A DNA stretch of 64,000 bases from Chloroflexales bacterium ZM16-3 (GTDB taxonomy: Bacteria; Chloroflexota; Chloroflexia; Chloroflexales; Chloroflexaceae): positions 186,001 to 250,000 of the forward strand of contig RYFE02000002.1 in assembly GCA_004138175.2 (NCBI GenBank), in the 5' to 3' direction. Under the pieces are notes generated by a model that worked only from the letters and a program-made list of their open reading frames with translations, ran no database searches and was not told where the DNA came from. The position numbers and the translations under genes were made by a program. Below, piece by piece: positions 32,033-43,334 of this stretch (position 1 is the first letter of the stretch; each line of letters opens with the position of its first letter).

Positions 32033-33086
32033 TAGGTGTAGATGTAGGAGTCGAGGCCAGGGAGGCTGCTGCCCCGCGCCCCCGCAGCGAACATTTGAGC
32101 TATAATACGAGTCGCCTCGTATCGGTGCATCTTGATCACTCGTTGTAAAGTCTTCTTTGAGCCAGTGGGCACGTTCGGGGTACGCCTGAGCGCTGCTTGT
32201 CGTCCACTCCCAGACCGTCCCGGCCAGATCTAGCGCACCGCAGGCCGCCGCCCCAGCGGGGCAGGTTGCCACATCAGGTGACGCCTCTTCCCATGAGCGG
32301 CCAAAGACGGCATGACGGGCGGTCGGTGAATCATTGCCCCACGGATAGCTGTGCCGCTGCCAGGCAGCATCGTAGGCTGCCGCCGCCTCCCACTCCGCCT
32401 CGGTCGGCAGGCGCAGGGTGTAGCCACGGGGCAGAGTTCGCGCAAGCTGCGCGCTCAGCCAGGCGCAGAAGGCGGTCGCCTCGTACCAGCGCACACCGGT
32501 CACCGCTTGCTGCGGGCGACTGTTAAAAGGCGACTCGCGCCAGCGCCAGGGCTTCGGCTCCTTTGACCCGCGCAGCCATTCCTTCCCCTGAGGTGTCCAC
32601 CAGCGCGCGTCGCGGTAGCCGTCGGCCTCGATGAACGCGGTGTACTGCGCGACCGTCACCGGCGCCCGGGCGATCCAGAAGCCGTCCAGCGCCAGGTTGG
32701 CCGCAGCAGCATCCCGCTCCCAGCCGCCAATGCGATAGGTTCCGGGGCAAACGTAGCACCAGACGCCGCTGGTGCTCCTTGGCCGTGTAGGTGTAGCTGA
32801 CGTTTACCGTGCCGCTACTGTCCCCGATCACCGGCCCGTAGATCTGGGCCTGATCCGTTACGTTTACGACGCCCTTCACGACAGCGCCGCCGGCGACATC
32901 GCCTATTTTCACATCGCCGACCTGGCTGCCGTCGCCGAAGAAGACCAGGGCCTCGACGCGGGCGCGCTGGTCGGGGTGCAGATCTGCCGTCTTACGATCA
33001 AAGGCGGCGCGGGCCGTGGCCTCGTCGAACTCCTCACGCAGTTCGCGCAGCGTTGCAGCCAGGGTAGTGAGTTCGTCATCGTTCAT
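31892..33086 (-). pseudogene. Formylglycine-generating-enzyme-like protein with effector-type N terminus, frameshifted
   Basis: The 5' part (from ATG 33086) encodes MNDDELTTLAATLRELREEF and a beta-repeat region GDGSQVGDVKIGDVAGG, then VVNVTDQAQIYGPVIGDSSG, typical of N-terminal modules of Chloroflexi signalling proteins. After YTAKEHQRR a deletion shifts the frame; the FGE-sulfatase domain continues in another frame: VTVAQYTAFIEADGYRDARW, TGVRWYEATAFCAWLSAQL, LRLPTEAEWEAAAAY, LDLAGTVWEWTTS. The C-terminal RG-x-SYYSSNVRC is also scrambled and then runs into the inverted-repeat element. At least two breaks; non-functional. Confidence 0.8.
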
Positions 33087-33370
33087 TGGCGTGTGCCCTC
33101 CTCGAAACCACTGAGCAACTGAAGGAGTGAAGCACTGAGCTATTCATGCAGGGCCGTCCGCAGCTCGCCCACCCTCAGGTGGCATCTATGCTGAGAGTGC
33201 TGGGCCAGTCAAGAAAAGTATAACATGACAGCCAATAGGCCGTATAAGTGTGTGGCTATTTTTATATACGTCAATACATCTAGCTACCCAAATACTGCTA
33301 TGACACCACCCTGATCTCACTGCGGCCTAGCTATGTTTTATCTTCTAGACAATACAACTGTACACAGGTA
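33087..33370. other. AT-richer intergenic stretch without a gene
   Basis: Contains a degenerate run ACTGAGCAACTGAAGGAG (33113-33145) with roughly 7-base spacing. No gene is seen. Confidence 0.45.
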
Positions 33371-33399
33371 TTGGCAATTGATATACGGAGTGATATAGT
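33371..33399 (+). promoter_or_regulatory. Promoter of the HTH gene
   Basis: TTGGCA (33371-33376), 17-base spacer, TATAGT (33394-33399) with TGA in front (extended -10). It lies 25 bases before the GTG start. Confidence 0.65.
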
Positions 33400-33424
33400 T
33401 GCGGCGTAGCGATAGGAGGTAGCG

Positions 33425-33676
33425 GTGATCCAGCTACGGGTTCGCGAGGTGGCGGAGCGCCGAGGGGTAACAACCATCAAGGCGCTGGCTGAGGTGGCGT
33501 CCTTAGCCTATGACACCGCCTCCGACCTCTGGCACGGGCGGATGCTGCGGGTCGACCGGGCAGTGCTCTTTCGCGTCTGTCATGCCCTGTACTGCACGCC
33601 GGGGGATTTGCTCACAATGCCCGCAGAGGATGAGCACGCGGGGAATCACAACGCCGAGCCAGTGCTCGCAGCTTAA
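33425..33676 (+). CDS. XRE-type helix-turn-helix regulator
   Basis: 83 aa Cro/CI-type DNA-binding protein: MIQLRVREVAERRGVTTIKA, LAEVASLAYDTASDLWHGRM as helix-turn-helix, then LFRVCHALYCTPGDLLTMP, the usual XRE end. The GTG start is fixed by GATAGGAGGTAGCG just upstream. The short leader and good promoter suggest it may be autoregulated. It is the last gene before tRNA-Thr, at the edge of the accessory region; its targets are unknown. Confidence 0.88.
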   Translation: MIQLRVREVAERRGVTTIKALAEVASLAYDTASDLWHGRMLRVDRAVLFRVCHALYCTPGDLLTMPAEDEHAGNHNAEPVLAA

Positions 33677-33905
33677 CAACTGCACTAGCTCGGCAATGTG
33701 CCATACCCAGGCTCACACCCGGGATCCGGTTTTGTAGTGCGCTGTCAGTTCTTGGCGGGACCCAGCGCACCGTCTATTGCAAAGGCTCTAGAGAACCTTA
33801 ACAATCGAGATATAGCCTTGTGAGAGGTGCGTGATTCGTATAGCCCGAGGGCCGCGACGATCACATGTATCGACACGGCCCTCCTGGTTGTACTGCCCAA
33901 ACGAG

Positions 33906-33981
33906 TGGAGCCAATGGAGAGGCTCGAACTCTCGACCTGCTGTTTACGAAACAGCTGCTCTACCAACTGAGCTACATTGGC
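33906..33981 (-). tRNA. tRNA-Thr, anticodon CGT, CCA encoded
   Basis: On the minus strand: acceptor GCCAATG pairs with CATTGGC, D arm GCTCAGTTGGTAGAGC, anticodon arm CTGTTTCGTAAACAG with CGT, T arm with GTTCGAGCC, discriminator T and encoded CCA. It marks the right edge of the accessory region. Confidence 0.95.
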
Positions 33982-34087
33982 GTAACGCCGACTATTGTAG
34001 CGGAAAGGGCCGTACCTGTCAAGGTAGCCGCACGCGAATGCAAAGCTTTGGAGGGTCTTGCTGTCCTGAATATAAAGGTGCTAGATA

Positions 34088-34096
34088 TGCTATAAT
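34088..34096 (+). promoter_or_regulatory. Extended -10 promoter of lon (TGCTATAAT)
   Basis: A perfect extended -10 without a clear -35, 48 bases before the lon start. No CIRCE-like inverted repeat is seen, so heat-shock control cannot be claimed. Confidence 0.5.
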
Positions 34097-34143
34097 TTTC
34101 GTATATTCGCATCGCGGGGCACACGCCCCCGGGAGGATCCGCT

Positions 34144-36563
<2,420 letters not shown>

Positions 36564-36567
<4 letters not shown>

Positions 36568-36592
36568 AGACGCCCCGGCGGGGCGTCTCTAC
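36564..36592. terminator. Hairpin containing both stop codons of two convergent genes
   Basis: GTAGAGACGCCCC, loop GGC, and the exact complement. The first TAG (36565-36567) ends lon and the complementary TAG (36589-36591) ends the SH3 gene on the minus strand. A shared bidirectional terminator is the natural reading, though there is no T run. Confidence 0.6.
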
Positions 36593-37245
36593 GGCGCGGG
36601 GGTCAGGAAGTCTACCGCCACCCAGCCCTCTTGTCCATCGGGGGCCTTTACCTTGCGCCACATATAATCGCCGCCGGGGGTGTCCTCGCCGATCTGCTCG
36701 ACCCGCGTGCCGTCGGGCAGGCTGGTTATCTGCTGACCGTCGGTAGATGGAGTGGATCGTAGGAAGAGCCCTAGTCCGCCCGTGCCGGTGACGGTGAAGA
36801 ATGTCGGCGCGGGGGGTGTGGTGGGCGCTGCTGTGGGCGCGATGATCGGCGTCAGGGCGCTCTCAGCGCCGACGCCGACGAAGCTGGTGGGAGCCTTCTG
36901 ATCCTCAAGGCTCAGCCCGGCGTTACGCTGGTCGTTGCGCCCGTAGGCCAGCAGGGCGATCAGCAGGATGAGCATGAGTACGGCGACGCCTGCGATATAG
37001 CGCCATCCGCCGGCCTGTAGCCAGAGCTGGAACTCCTGCGGCGAGGTGGGCAGCCCGCCGCGCCCGCGCCGCGCCGCGCCGCTGGAACGCTCGCTGCGCC
37101 AGCCCGGGTTCACCGGCTCTCGCTGGCTCCACTCGTCGCCGCCTGCGCTTAGCCGCTCGGTGCGCCGCGCCGCGCCGCGCCCGCCATCCTCTTCTGAAAG
37201 CCGCTCTGTCTTGCCGCGCCGCGACTGATCGCTCCCCTCGCTCAT
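36589..37245 (-). CDS. Membrane-anchored SH3b-domain protein
   Basis: 218 aa. The N-terminal ~95 residues are cytoplasmic, charged and disordered, with TERLSEEDGG and TERLSAGGDE as a near repeat. One membrane helix follows (YIAGVAVLMLILLIALLAYG). A Pro/Thr linker (APTAAPTTPPAPT) leads to a C-terminal SH3b domain (GLGLFLRSTPSTDGQQITSL, GTRVEQIGEDTPGGDYMWRK, GQEGWVAVDFL). A cell-wall-sensing role is possible. The ATG at 37245 has GAGAAGGGGAAG upstream; 37284 is an alternative. Confidence 0.75.
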   Translation of the reverse strand: MSEGSDQSRRGKTERLSEEDGGRGAARRTERLSAGGDEWSQREPVNPGWRSERSSGAARRGRGGLPTSPQEFQLWLQAGGWRYIAGVAVLMLILLIALLAYGRNDQRNAGLSLEDQKAPTSFVGVGAESALTPIIAPTAAPTTPPAPTFFTVTGTGGLGLFLRSTPSTDGQQITSLPDGTRVEQIGEDTPGGDYMWRKVKAPDGQEGWVAVDFLTPAP

Positions 37246-37303
37246 GCGCTCTTCCCCTTCTCTCTTCAGCATAGCTGTGCGCATGATAGCATAGGACGGG
37301 CTG

Positions 37304-37312
37304 TGCTACAAT
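37304..37312 (+). promoter_or_regulatory. Extended -10 promoter of pyrC (TGCTACAAT)
   Basis: TGC plus TACAAT, 72 bases before the pyrC start; -35 weak. Confidence 0.45.
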
Positions 37313-37326
37313 GCGGAGGATCGAGC

Positions 37327-37369
37327 AACTGAGTGTTGAGTGCTGAGATATCGCACGAACTCAACACTA
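37327..37369. repeat. Heptamer inverted array (TGAGTGT type) in the pyrC leader
   Basis: AACTGAG TGTTGAG TGCTGAG, then GAACTCAACACT inverted. It sits between promoter and start and could fold in the mRNA leader. Confidence 0.6.
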
Positions 37370-37383
37370 TCATCGGAGATGGA

Positions 37384-38388
37384 ATGGAACTACAGCTCAC
37401 CTCGCCCCTCGATATGCACCTGCACCTGCGCGAGGGGGCTATGCTTGACCTTGTGGCGGCCCTGAGCGCGCGCGACTTCGCTGGCGCGGTGGTGATGCCA
37501 AACCTTGTGCAGCCTGTCGATAGCCTGGAGCGCCTTGCGTATTATGGCGCGGCGGTAGAGGCGGCCACGTCCAACTACACCTTCGCGCCTTACCTGACCC
37601 TGTTCTTCCGCGCCTACGACGAGGCTACGCTCGCCGCCGCCCGCCCGCAGATTATCGGCCTGAAGCTCTACCCCGATGGGGTGACGACGAATAGCGCCGG
37701 GGGTGTGCGCGACCTTGGGGAGATCGAGCCGACCCTGACGATTATGGAGCGGCTCGGCATCCCGCTGCTCGTCCACGGCGAGAGCCACGGCTTTGTGCTC
37801 GACCGCGAGGTCGAGTTTCTGTCTGTCTACGCGCGCCTCGCCCGCCGCTTCCCGTCGCTGACGATTGTGATGGAGCATATCACCACGGCGGCCGCCGTGG
37901 CCCTGCTCGACGAGTACCCCAACCTGTACGCCACTGTCACCCTCCACCATCTGCTGATCACGCTCGACGATCTGGCCGGTGGGCTGCTCCAGCCCCACCT
38001 CTTCTGCAAGCCGATTGCCAAGCGCCCCGAAGACCGCGCCGCGCTGCGATCCGCCGCCCTGCGCGCCCACCCCAAGCTGATGTTCGGCAGCGACTCGGCA
38101 CCTCACCCGCTCAGCCGGAAGGAGTCATCCGGCTGCGCCGCTGGGGTCTTCACGGCGCCGGTGATCCTGCCGCTGCTCGCTGAGCTGTTTGAGCGGCACG
38201 ATGCGCTACCACAGCTCCAGGCTTTTGTATCAGATAACGCCCGAGCGATCTACGGAGTCAGACCGCCCGCGAAGACGATTACGCTGGCCCGCACGCCGTG
38301 GGCTGTCCCCGCGAGCTACGGCGATGTTGTGCCCTTCTTCGCCGGGCAAACCCTGCCATGGCAGGTAGTTACGAGGTCGAATGATTAA
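37384..38388 (+). CDS. pyrC: Dihydroorotase
   Basis: Third step of pyrimidine synthesis: carbamoyl-aspartate to dihydroorotate, zinc-dependent. Class II (PyrC) form of 334 aa. Metal ligands are visible: HLH in [10 protein letters not shown] (residues 10-18), the carboxylated Lys94 in [11 protein letters not shown], His in LLVHGES, His in IVMEHITT, and Asp in FGSDSAPH. The ATG at 37384 follows CATCGGAGATGG and begins the family homology ([14 protein letters not shown]); the upstream in-frame start at 37333 would translate the heptamer repeat. It overlaps the next gene by 8 bases. Confidence 0.96.
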   Translation: MELQLTSPLDMHLHLREGAMLDLVAALSARDFAGAVVMPNLVQPVDSLERLAYYGAAVEAATSNYTFAPYLTLFFRAYDEATLAAARPQIIGLKLYPDGVTTNSAGGVRDLGEIEPTLTIMERLGIPLLVHGESHGFVLDREVEFLSVYARLARRFPSLTIVMEHITTAAAVALLDEYPNLYATVTLHHLLITLDDLAGGLLQPHLFCKPIAKRPEDRAALRSAALRAHPKLMFGSDSAPHPLSRKESSGCAAGVFTAPVILPLLAELFERHDALPQLQAFVSDNARAIYGVRPPAKTITLARTPWAVPASYGDVVPFFAGQTLPWQVVTRSND

Positions 38389-39664
38389 CCAGGAAGCTGT
38401 GCGTGCCGTCGCTGATGCTCGCTTTGGCGAGCGCTTCGTCCGCCCACTCTACGACAGCTACTGCTTCTCCCGCGTTCCCCACACCATCGAGGCTATGCTC
38501 ACCGGCGCAGTGACGCCCGGCCTGCCAGCTTCCGCCCTGGCCGGTATGCCCGACCGCTGCGAGACGGTGATCTTGATCTTCCTCGATGCTCTCGGCTGGC
38601 GCTTCTTTGAGCCGAGGGCCGAGCGCTACCCCTTCCTGAGGCGCTTCCTGGAGTCTGGTGTGATCTCGCCGCTCACCACGATGTTCCCCTCTACCACGGC
38701 CGCCCACGTGACGACGCTGAACACTGGGCTGTCGCCGGCCGCGAGCGGGGTGTTTGAGTGGTTCTACTACGAGCCGCAGCTTGATACGATTATTGCGCCG
38801 CTGCTCTTCTCGTACGCCGGGGATCGTGGCCGCGAGACCTTGACCAGCGCCGGGGTGGAGGCGTCCGACCTCCTCCCGAGGAGCACGCTCTACCATCGGC
38901 TCGCCAGGGCTGGGGTGCGCTCGACGATTATGCAGCACCGCGACTATGCCAAATCCTCGTTTACGCGCACGGTCTGCGCCGGTGCCGAGGTGGTCTCCTT
39001 CCGCACGATGCCTGAGGCGCTGACCACGCTCTCACAGCGCCTCGCGAACCGGCCTGGCCCGGCGTACTACTACCTCTACTTCGACATGATCGATGCGACA
39101 TCCCACATGTACGGCCCCGACAGCGCCCATGTGGATGCCGAGATCGATATGGCCCTCACCGCGCTCGACCGGCTGCTTCACCCGGCGCTTCAGTCTCGTA
39201 ACAGCGATATCGCCCTGCTGCTGATCGCTGACCACGGCCAGATCGCCGTGAACCCGAAGACGACGATCGCGCTCAACCGGCTGATGCCCGAGCTCGCGCC
39301 AGCTACCCGCACGAGCTCGGCCGGTGTCCCACTGGTGCCGGCCGGGTCGCGACGCGATATGTTTCTCTACATCCGTGACTCGCAGCTTGATGCGATTCAT
39401 GCTGGGCTCTCGGACGCCCTCAGAGGGCGGGCCGAGGTCCACCGCACCGCCGATCTGATCGCCGCCGGGATGTTTGGCCCCGACCCGAGCCCGGCCTTCC
39501 TGAGCCGGGTCGGCAACCTCGTGGTGCTGCCCTACGCGGGCGAGTCGGTCTGGTGGGAGTTCGCCGAGCGCGGGAAGTTCGAGTCGACCTACCGGGGCTC
39601 ACACGGCGGGCTCACCCGCGACGAGGCGGTGACTCAGTTGGCCGCGCTCTACTACGGCGATTGA
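38381..39664 (+). CDS. Type I phosphodiesterase / alkaline-phosphatase-superfamily protein
   Basis: 427 aa metal-dependent phosphohydrolase; substrate unknown. The superfamily pattern is clear: [16 protein letters not shown] (metal Asp), [20 protein letters not shown] (nucleophile Thr and surrounding NTG), [20 protein letters not shown] (Asp/His ligands), [13 protein letters not shown] (Asp-His) and late [13 protein letters not shown] (His). No signal peptide, so cytoplasmic. The start overlaps the pyrC end by 8 bases, suggesting coupling. Homologous to nucleotide pyrophosphatase-like proteins. Confidence 0.88.
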   Translation: MINQEAVRAVADARFGERFVRPLYDSYCFSRVPHTIEAMLTGAVTPGLPASALAGMPDRCETVILIFLDALGWRFFEPRAERYPFLRRFLESGVISPLTTMFPSTTAAHVTTLNTGLSPAASGVFEWFYYEPQLDTIIAPLLFSYAGDRGRETLTSAGVEASDLLPRSTLYHRLARAGVRSTIMQHRDYAKSSFTRTVCAGAEVVSFRTMPEALTTLSQRLANRPGPAYYYLYFDMIDATSHMYGPDSAHVDAEIDMALTALDRLLHPALQSRNSDIALLLIADHGQIAVNPKTTIALNRLMPELAPATRTSSAGVPLVPAGSRRDMFLYIRDSQLDAIHAGLSDALRGRAEVHRTADLIAAGMFGPDPSPAFLSRVGNLVVLPYAGESVWWEFAERGKFESTYRGSHGGLTRDEAVTQLAALYYGD

Positions 39665-39686
39665 GACTTCTGAGCGTGCTATGCTA

Positions 39687-40688
39687 TCATCCACCGGCAC
39701 CCGCACGCAGCGACTCCACCGTTCGTCGGCGGGCCTCAGCGTCGCCAACCGGCGGTCTGTAGCCCAGGTCGCGCGCGGCCTGCTCCCCGCTGAAGAAGAA
39801 GTCGACGCAGGTCGATGCGACCACATAGCGGGTGAGCGGCGGGGCCGCACGCAGCAGGCCGCCAGCCGCCAGCGTGGCCAGCTCCCAGGCCGCCGCCAGC
39901 AGGTAGGCCACACCGTAGGGGATCGTATGGGTTGGCACGGGCAGGCCGAGGTCGCGCAAAAATGGATCGAAGAAGGCGAAGAAGTTTCGCGGCGCGTGAT
40001 CGGTGATGAAGTAGCTCGCCCCCGCAACCGGCGACCCCAGCGCAAGCTGATCCGCCGCGAGCAGGTGGGCGTGGGCCACATTCTCCACGTAGACGTGGTT
40101 AAACACCGCGCGCCCGTCGCCTAGCCGCACGCCACGGTTGGCTCGGGCCAAGGCCAGAACGGGAGGGAAGCGGTGCGGGTCGCCGGGGCCATACACCCCG
40201 CCGAGCCGCAGCGCGCAGGTCGCCAGGCCGCCGCGCCCGTTTGCCTGGAGCACCTCGCGCTCGGCGAGCATCTTCGTGCGGCCGTATACGTCCAAGTGGC
40301 GTGTAGGGTAAGGCAGCGACTCGTCGCCCGTGCGGATGGGGCGACCATCGAAGACGACATCAACCGAGCTAGTGTAGACCAGCTTCCGCACGCCGGTGCC
40401 GATACAGGCCGCGATCACATTGCGGTTGCCATAGAGGTTGACCTCGTAGAGCCGTCGGCCGCTGCCGGGCCGCACATCGACGAGCGACGCCGTCTGGAAG
40501 ACCGTATCAACGCCGCAGCATGCCTCGGCCACATCGGCCGGGTCACAGATATCGCCGACCAGCGACTCCACCCGCTCATCATCAAGCGGCTTTAGGTCGA
40601 GGACGCGCACGTGCTGCCCCCGCTGGAGCAGCGCATCAACCACATGCCGGCCAACAAAGCCAGCCCCCCCAATCACCAGGCTCACCAT
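39687..40688 (-). CDS. NAD-dependent epimerase/3beta-hydroxysteroid-dehydrogenase-type protein
   Basis: 333 aa extended short-chain dehydrogenase. Cofactor motif VIGGAGFVGRHVVDALL at residues 5-21, acid of the second strand in VLDLKPLD, catalytic YGRTK (Tyr-x-x-x-Lys) in HLDVYGRTKMLAEREV, and the Ser in LVYTSSVDVVFDG. The 3beta-HSD group includes sterol and hopanoid/sugar enzymes; the true substrate is not deducible. It is transcribed toward the phosphodiesterase; the two stops are about 20 bases apart. The AGCACTG-rich stretch at 40690-40760 upstream has a loose 7-base rhythm. Confidence 0.88.
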   Translation of the reverse strand: MVSLVIGGAGFVGRHVVDALLQRGQHVRVLDLKPLDDERVESLVGDICDPADVAEACCGVDTVFQTASLVDVRPGSGRRLYEVNLYGNRNVIAACIGTGVRKLVYTSSVDVVFDGRPIRTGDESLPYPTRHLDVYGRTKMLAEREVLQANGRGGLATCALRLGGVYGPGDPHRFPPVLALARANRGVRLGDGRAVFNHVYVENVAHAHLLAADQLALGSPVAGASYFITDHAPRNFFAFFDPFLRDLGLPVPTHTIPYGVAYLLAAAWELATLAAGGLLRAAPPLTRYVVASTCVDFFFSGEQAARDLGYRPPVGDAEARRRTVESLRAGAGG

Positions 40689-40792
40689 CGTATCAGCTCC
40701 CTATAGCACTGCTATAGCACTGAGCAGCATGCTTGAGCCACTGAGGCACTGAATCTGGTGGCTCGCTGCGCTCGCGCCTTCCTATGACAGGC

Positions 40793-41923
40793 TCAATCCC
40801 TCTGCCCGCCGCTATAGTGGCGATGCGCATGCGGGATGAGCGCATCTTCCAGGTCGCGATATACCTGCACCTCATCGAGATCCAGCCCTAGCCCTACGAG
40901 TGCCTGGGCCACCTCGGGGCGGATGCCCACCATTGCGACATCGACCCCAAGGAGCCGCGTTGCGCGAACCGTGTTCAGCAGGCCAAGCGCGACCTGACTG
41001 TCTACCAACAGCACCCCGCTGATATCCAAGATCAGGCGGCGCACCGCTCCGCCCTGGGCCTCATGGAGCGCCCTATCCTGGAGGGTCTGGAGCCGGGCGG
41101 TATCGAGTGACCCGACCAGCGGCATCACCAGCGTACCTGCACCCACGGGCAGCAGCGGCACGCTCAGCTCGCGGATGGCCTCGCGCTGCTGGGCAAGCTC
41201 CTCCAGCAGGGCGGCCTGGGCGGCAGCGCGCGACTCGACATCGGCGAGCGCGCCGCGCAGGGCGGACGTGCGCTCGCCGACTGTGCGCTCCAGCGCGTCG
41301 CGCTGCTCGGCGATCTCGCGCTCGCGGTCAAGCGCCGCGCGCAGCGCCTCGCGCAGCGCACGGCCAAAGCGGGTCACAAATACACTCAGCACCGCTGCGG
41401 CAGAGAGGTATCCGCCAAGCACACCGCCAAAGTTCTCGCCGTGTTGCGCCGCGAAGCCAACCAGCGGGAGTCCCGACGCCTCCAGCGCCATCACGGTGGT
41501 GATGCCAACGAGGCTTAGCCCCACGATCCAGAGCGCGCCGCTGCGCCCGGCCAGCAGCCCGGCGAAGACGAGCGGCAGAGCGAATGTGAACATTGCCGCC
41601 CCGGAGCTGCGGGTTCCGGTGGACATCAGCACACCTACGCAGAGCAAGACGATGCTTACGCTCGTTAGGATGACGGATTGAGCGAGTTTGCCACGCCGCA
41701 GCAGAGCCAGCGCACCAAGGTACAGCGGCAGCTCCAGCAACACCAGCGCCTCGACGGCAAACGCCTGCGCTATCGGCAGCTCGCTGAGAAACGGCAGCGG
41801 CGTCGAGAGCAGCGTCACGGCAATCAGCGACAGCAAGAGCGTCTGGACGAGGAATGACTGCTGATGCTCCAACGGGTCACGGAACTCGACAGCGCGAAGC
41901 CATGCCTGGATGCGAGCTATCAT
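40793..41923 (-). CDS. Membrane protein with coiled coil and C-terminal STAS domain
   Basis: 376 aa. About six membrane segments (for example LLLSLIAVTLLSTPLPFL, LAQSVILTSVSIVLLCVGVL, LSAAAVLSVFVTRFG) in residues 20-190, an amphipathic coiled coil (REALRAALDREREIAEQRDA to ELAQQREAIRELS), and a STAS domain (TLVMPLVGSLDTARLQTLQD, RRLILDISGVLLVDSQVALG, DVAMVGIRPEVAQALVGLGL). It resembles RsbR/stressosome-like sensors with a membrane input module. The ATG at 41923 (MIARIQAWLRAV) is chosen; a start at 42019 would add residues without homology. Confidence 0.82.
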   Translation of the reverse strand: MIARIQAWLRAVEFRDPLEHQQSFLVQTLLLSLIAVTLLSTPLPFLSELPIAQAFAVEALVLLELPLYLGALALLRRGKLAQSVILTSVSIVLLCVGVLMSTGTRSSGAAMFTFALPLVFAGLLAGRSGALWIVGLSLVGITTVMALEASGLPLVGFAAQHGENFGGVLGGYLSAAAVLSVFVTRFGRALREALRAALDREREIAEQRDALERTVGERTSALRGALADVESRAAAQAALLEELAQQREAIRELSVPLLPVGAGTLVMPLVGSLDTARLQTLQDRALHEAQGGAVRRLILDISGVLLVDSQVALGLLNTVRATRLLGVDVAMVGIRPEVAQALVGLGLDLDEVQVYRDLEDALIPHAHRHYSGGQRD

Positions 41924-42013
41924 ATGCTGTGTCCTGTGTGAATGAGCGCTGTGTTGGCAATCGCTTCGTGCATTGTAACACTGCAACCCGGTACTAGCAC
42001 ATTGCCTGTGCCG

Positions 42014-42042
42014 TTGCACACAAGTTATGGCCGTGTTACACT
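42014..42042 (+). promoter_or_regulatory. Promoter giving a near-leaderless transcript
   Basis: TTGCAC (42014-42019), 17-base spacer, TACACT (42037-42042), with TGT in front. The expected transcription start (about 7 bases on) falls on the ATG at 42050. A minus-strand TGTTACAAT (41972-41980) faces the STAS gene. Confidence 0.65.
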
Positions 42043-42049
42043 AAGCCGT

Positions 42050-42448
42050 ATGAAGACGGTCGATCAGCATATATATGATGTCGCCCTGGAGCGGCTGCGG
42101 CGAGCGGCGCACCTGCCGTCTCTGCTCGCAGCGATGCTGCTCGGGCTGCTGCTGATCCAACCCACGCTCTGCATCGTCCACTGCGCAACCGCCACCCACG
42201 CCGACGCCGCCGCCGACGCCAGCGGTAGCCAGAGCCACCTGATCTGTAGCCTCTCGGATAGCCAGTCCGCCCAGAGCACCCACATCCTTGTGCCGGCCTT
42301 CTGGCCGAGCCTGCCTTCCGCCGCGCTGAGCACACTAGTGCCGGTCGCGCTGCTGCTGGCCCTGCCGCTCCTGGCTATCGCGGGCCTCTGCTCCATCCTC
42401 TGGGCACCGCCCATCCCCCCTCCACGTGCGATCACGGCCTACTGCTAA
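42050..42448 (+). CDS. Small membrane protein of the copper cluster
   Basis: 132 aa; two hydrophobic segments, LPSLLAAMLLGLLLIQPTLC (residues ~23-42) and ALSTLVPVALLLALPLLAIA (~93-112), and a short polar loop with Cys/His (CIVHCATATHADA, HLICSL). C terminus PPIPPPRAITAYC. No named family is certain; it resembles small DUF2946-like proteins found beside copper genes. It precedes PCuAC, SCO and FixH-like genes and is probably part of that unit. The promoter suggests leaderless translation. Confidence 0.65.
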   Translation: MKTVDQHIYDVALERLRRAAHLPSLLAAMLLGLLLIQPTLCIVHCATATHADAAADASGSQSHLICSLSDSQSAQSTHILVPAFWPSLPSAALSTLVPVALLLALPLLAIAGLCSILWAPPIPPPRAITAYC

Positions 42449-42473
42449 TCGCAGACTTCAGATTGCAGATGAC
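42448..42473. repeat. Short heptamer array (ATTGCAG type)
   Basis: ATCGCAG ACTTCAG ATTGCAG ATGAC directly at the stop codon of the small membrane protein; a single arm of the unit found in ppc. Confidence 0.5.
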
Positions 42474-42513
42474 ATGCTGCATCAGTACGCTGTATCGTGA
42501 TCTCGTACCATCC

Positions 42514-42681
42514 GAATAAACGCAATACCGCAGAAGTCACGCTGTCACCCAGGAAGCCACATCCCCATGTCACCCTGAGCAAAGCGAAGGGTCTTCCCGT
42601 TCGAAGGTGGTAGATGCTTCGCTGCACTCAGCATGACAGATAGCCTCACAGCATTCCTTATTTGCGGTATTGCGAATAAAC
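42514..42681. mobile_element. Palindromic MITE, copy 3, with 8-bp target duplication
   Basis: Element 42522-42673 (152 bp, longer than the others and diverged in the right arm) flanked by GAATAAAC at 42514-42521 and 42674-42681. It lies between the small membrane protein and the PCuAC gene. Confidence 0.9.
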
Positions 42682-42705
42682 CCACCTATAGAAAGACACA
42701 CACCA

Positions 42706-43263
42706 ATGCGACAGCGCATGCAGATTCTTGGGATCATGCTCGGCATCATGCTCCTCGCCGCCTGCGGCCCCAGCCCGGCCAAGCTCAGCATCAATGAGCC
42801 ATGGGCCAGGGCCGCCGCGATGACCGGTGCCTCCGCCTCTGGCGGCAATATGGGCAATAGCGGGACGATGAGCGGGACGACGGGGATGGGCAATAGCGGG
42901 GCGATGTCTGGCACCATGGACATGGGCGGCACAGATACCGCCCCGAGCGGCGGCACCAGCGCGGCCTATATGGTCATCGCCAACACCGGCGGCACCGCCG
43001 ACGCGCTGATCAAGGCCGAGAGCGATGTGGCCGACAGCGTCGAGCTACACACCATGACCATGCAGGACAATGTCATGAAGATGACGCCGGTGGAGAAGAT
43101 CGACATCCCGGCCAACGGCCAGGCCGAGCTGAAGCCCGGCAGCTTCCACGTGATGCTGATCGGTCTGCGCCACGACCTGAATGATGGTGATATCGTGAAG
43201 CTCACCCTGACCTTCCAGAACTCGGGCACGATGCAGGTTGAGGCACCGGTGCGCAAGCCGTAA
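42706..43263 (+). CDS. Copper chaperone PCu(A)C, lipoprotein
   Basis: 185 aa periplasm-side copper chaperone that delivers Cu(I) to cytochrome c oxidase. Lipobox LLAAC with Cys20. The classical site HX10MX21HXM is exact: His115, Met126, His148, Met150. A Met-rich, Gly/Ser-rich insert at residues 48-74 (NMGNSGTMSGTTGMGNSG and following) lies between the signal and the beta-sandwich and is a likely extra copper-binding loop. The ATG at 42706 is chosen since the upstream TTG at 42670 lies in MITE sequence. First of three copper-linked secreted proteins. Confidence 0.92.
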   Translation: MRQRMQILGIMLGIMLLAACGPSPAKLSINEPWARAAAMTGASASGGNMGNSGTMSGTTGMGNSGAMSGTMDMGGTDTAPSGGTSAAYMVIANTGGTADALIKAESDVADSVELHTMTMQDNVMKMTPVEKIDIPANGQAELKPGSFHVMLIGLRHDLNDGDIVKLTLTFQNSGTMQVEAPVRKP

Positions 43264-43269
43264 CGGCAA

Positions 43270-43310
43270 GGGGATAGGAGACAGGGGATAGGCGTGAAGC
43301 CTATCCCCTG
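43270..43310 (+). terminator. Heptamer hairpin between PCuAC and SCO genes
   Basis: GGGGATA GGAGACA GGGGATA GG followed by the complement CCTATCCCCTG; an 11-bp stem at 43282-43292 / 43300-43310. No T run, so it may only attenuate or stabilise. Confidence 0.45.
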
Positions 43311-43334
43311 CCCTTAATCTAAAGGAAACCCACG

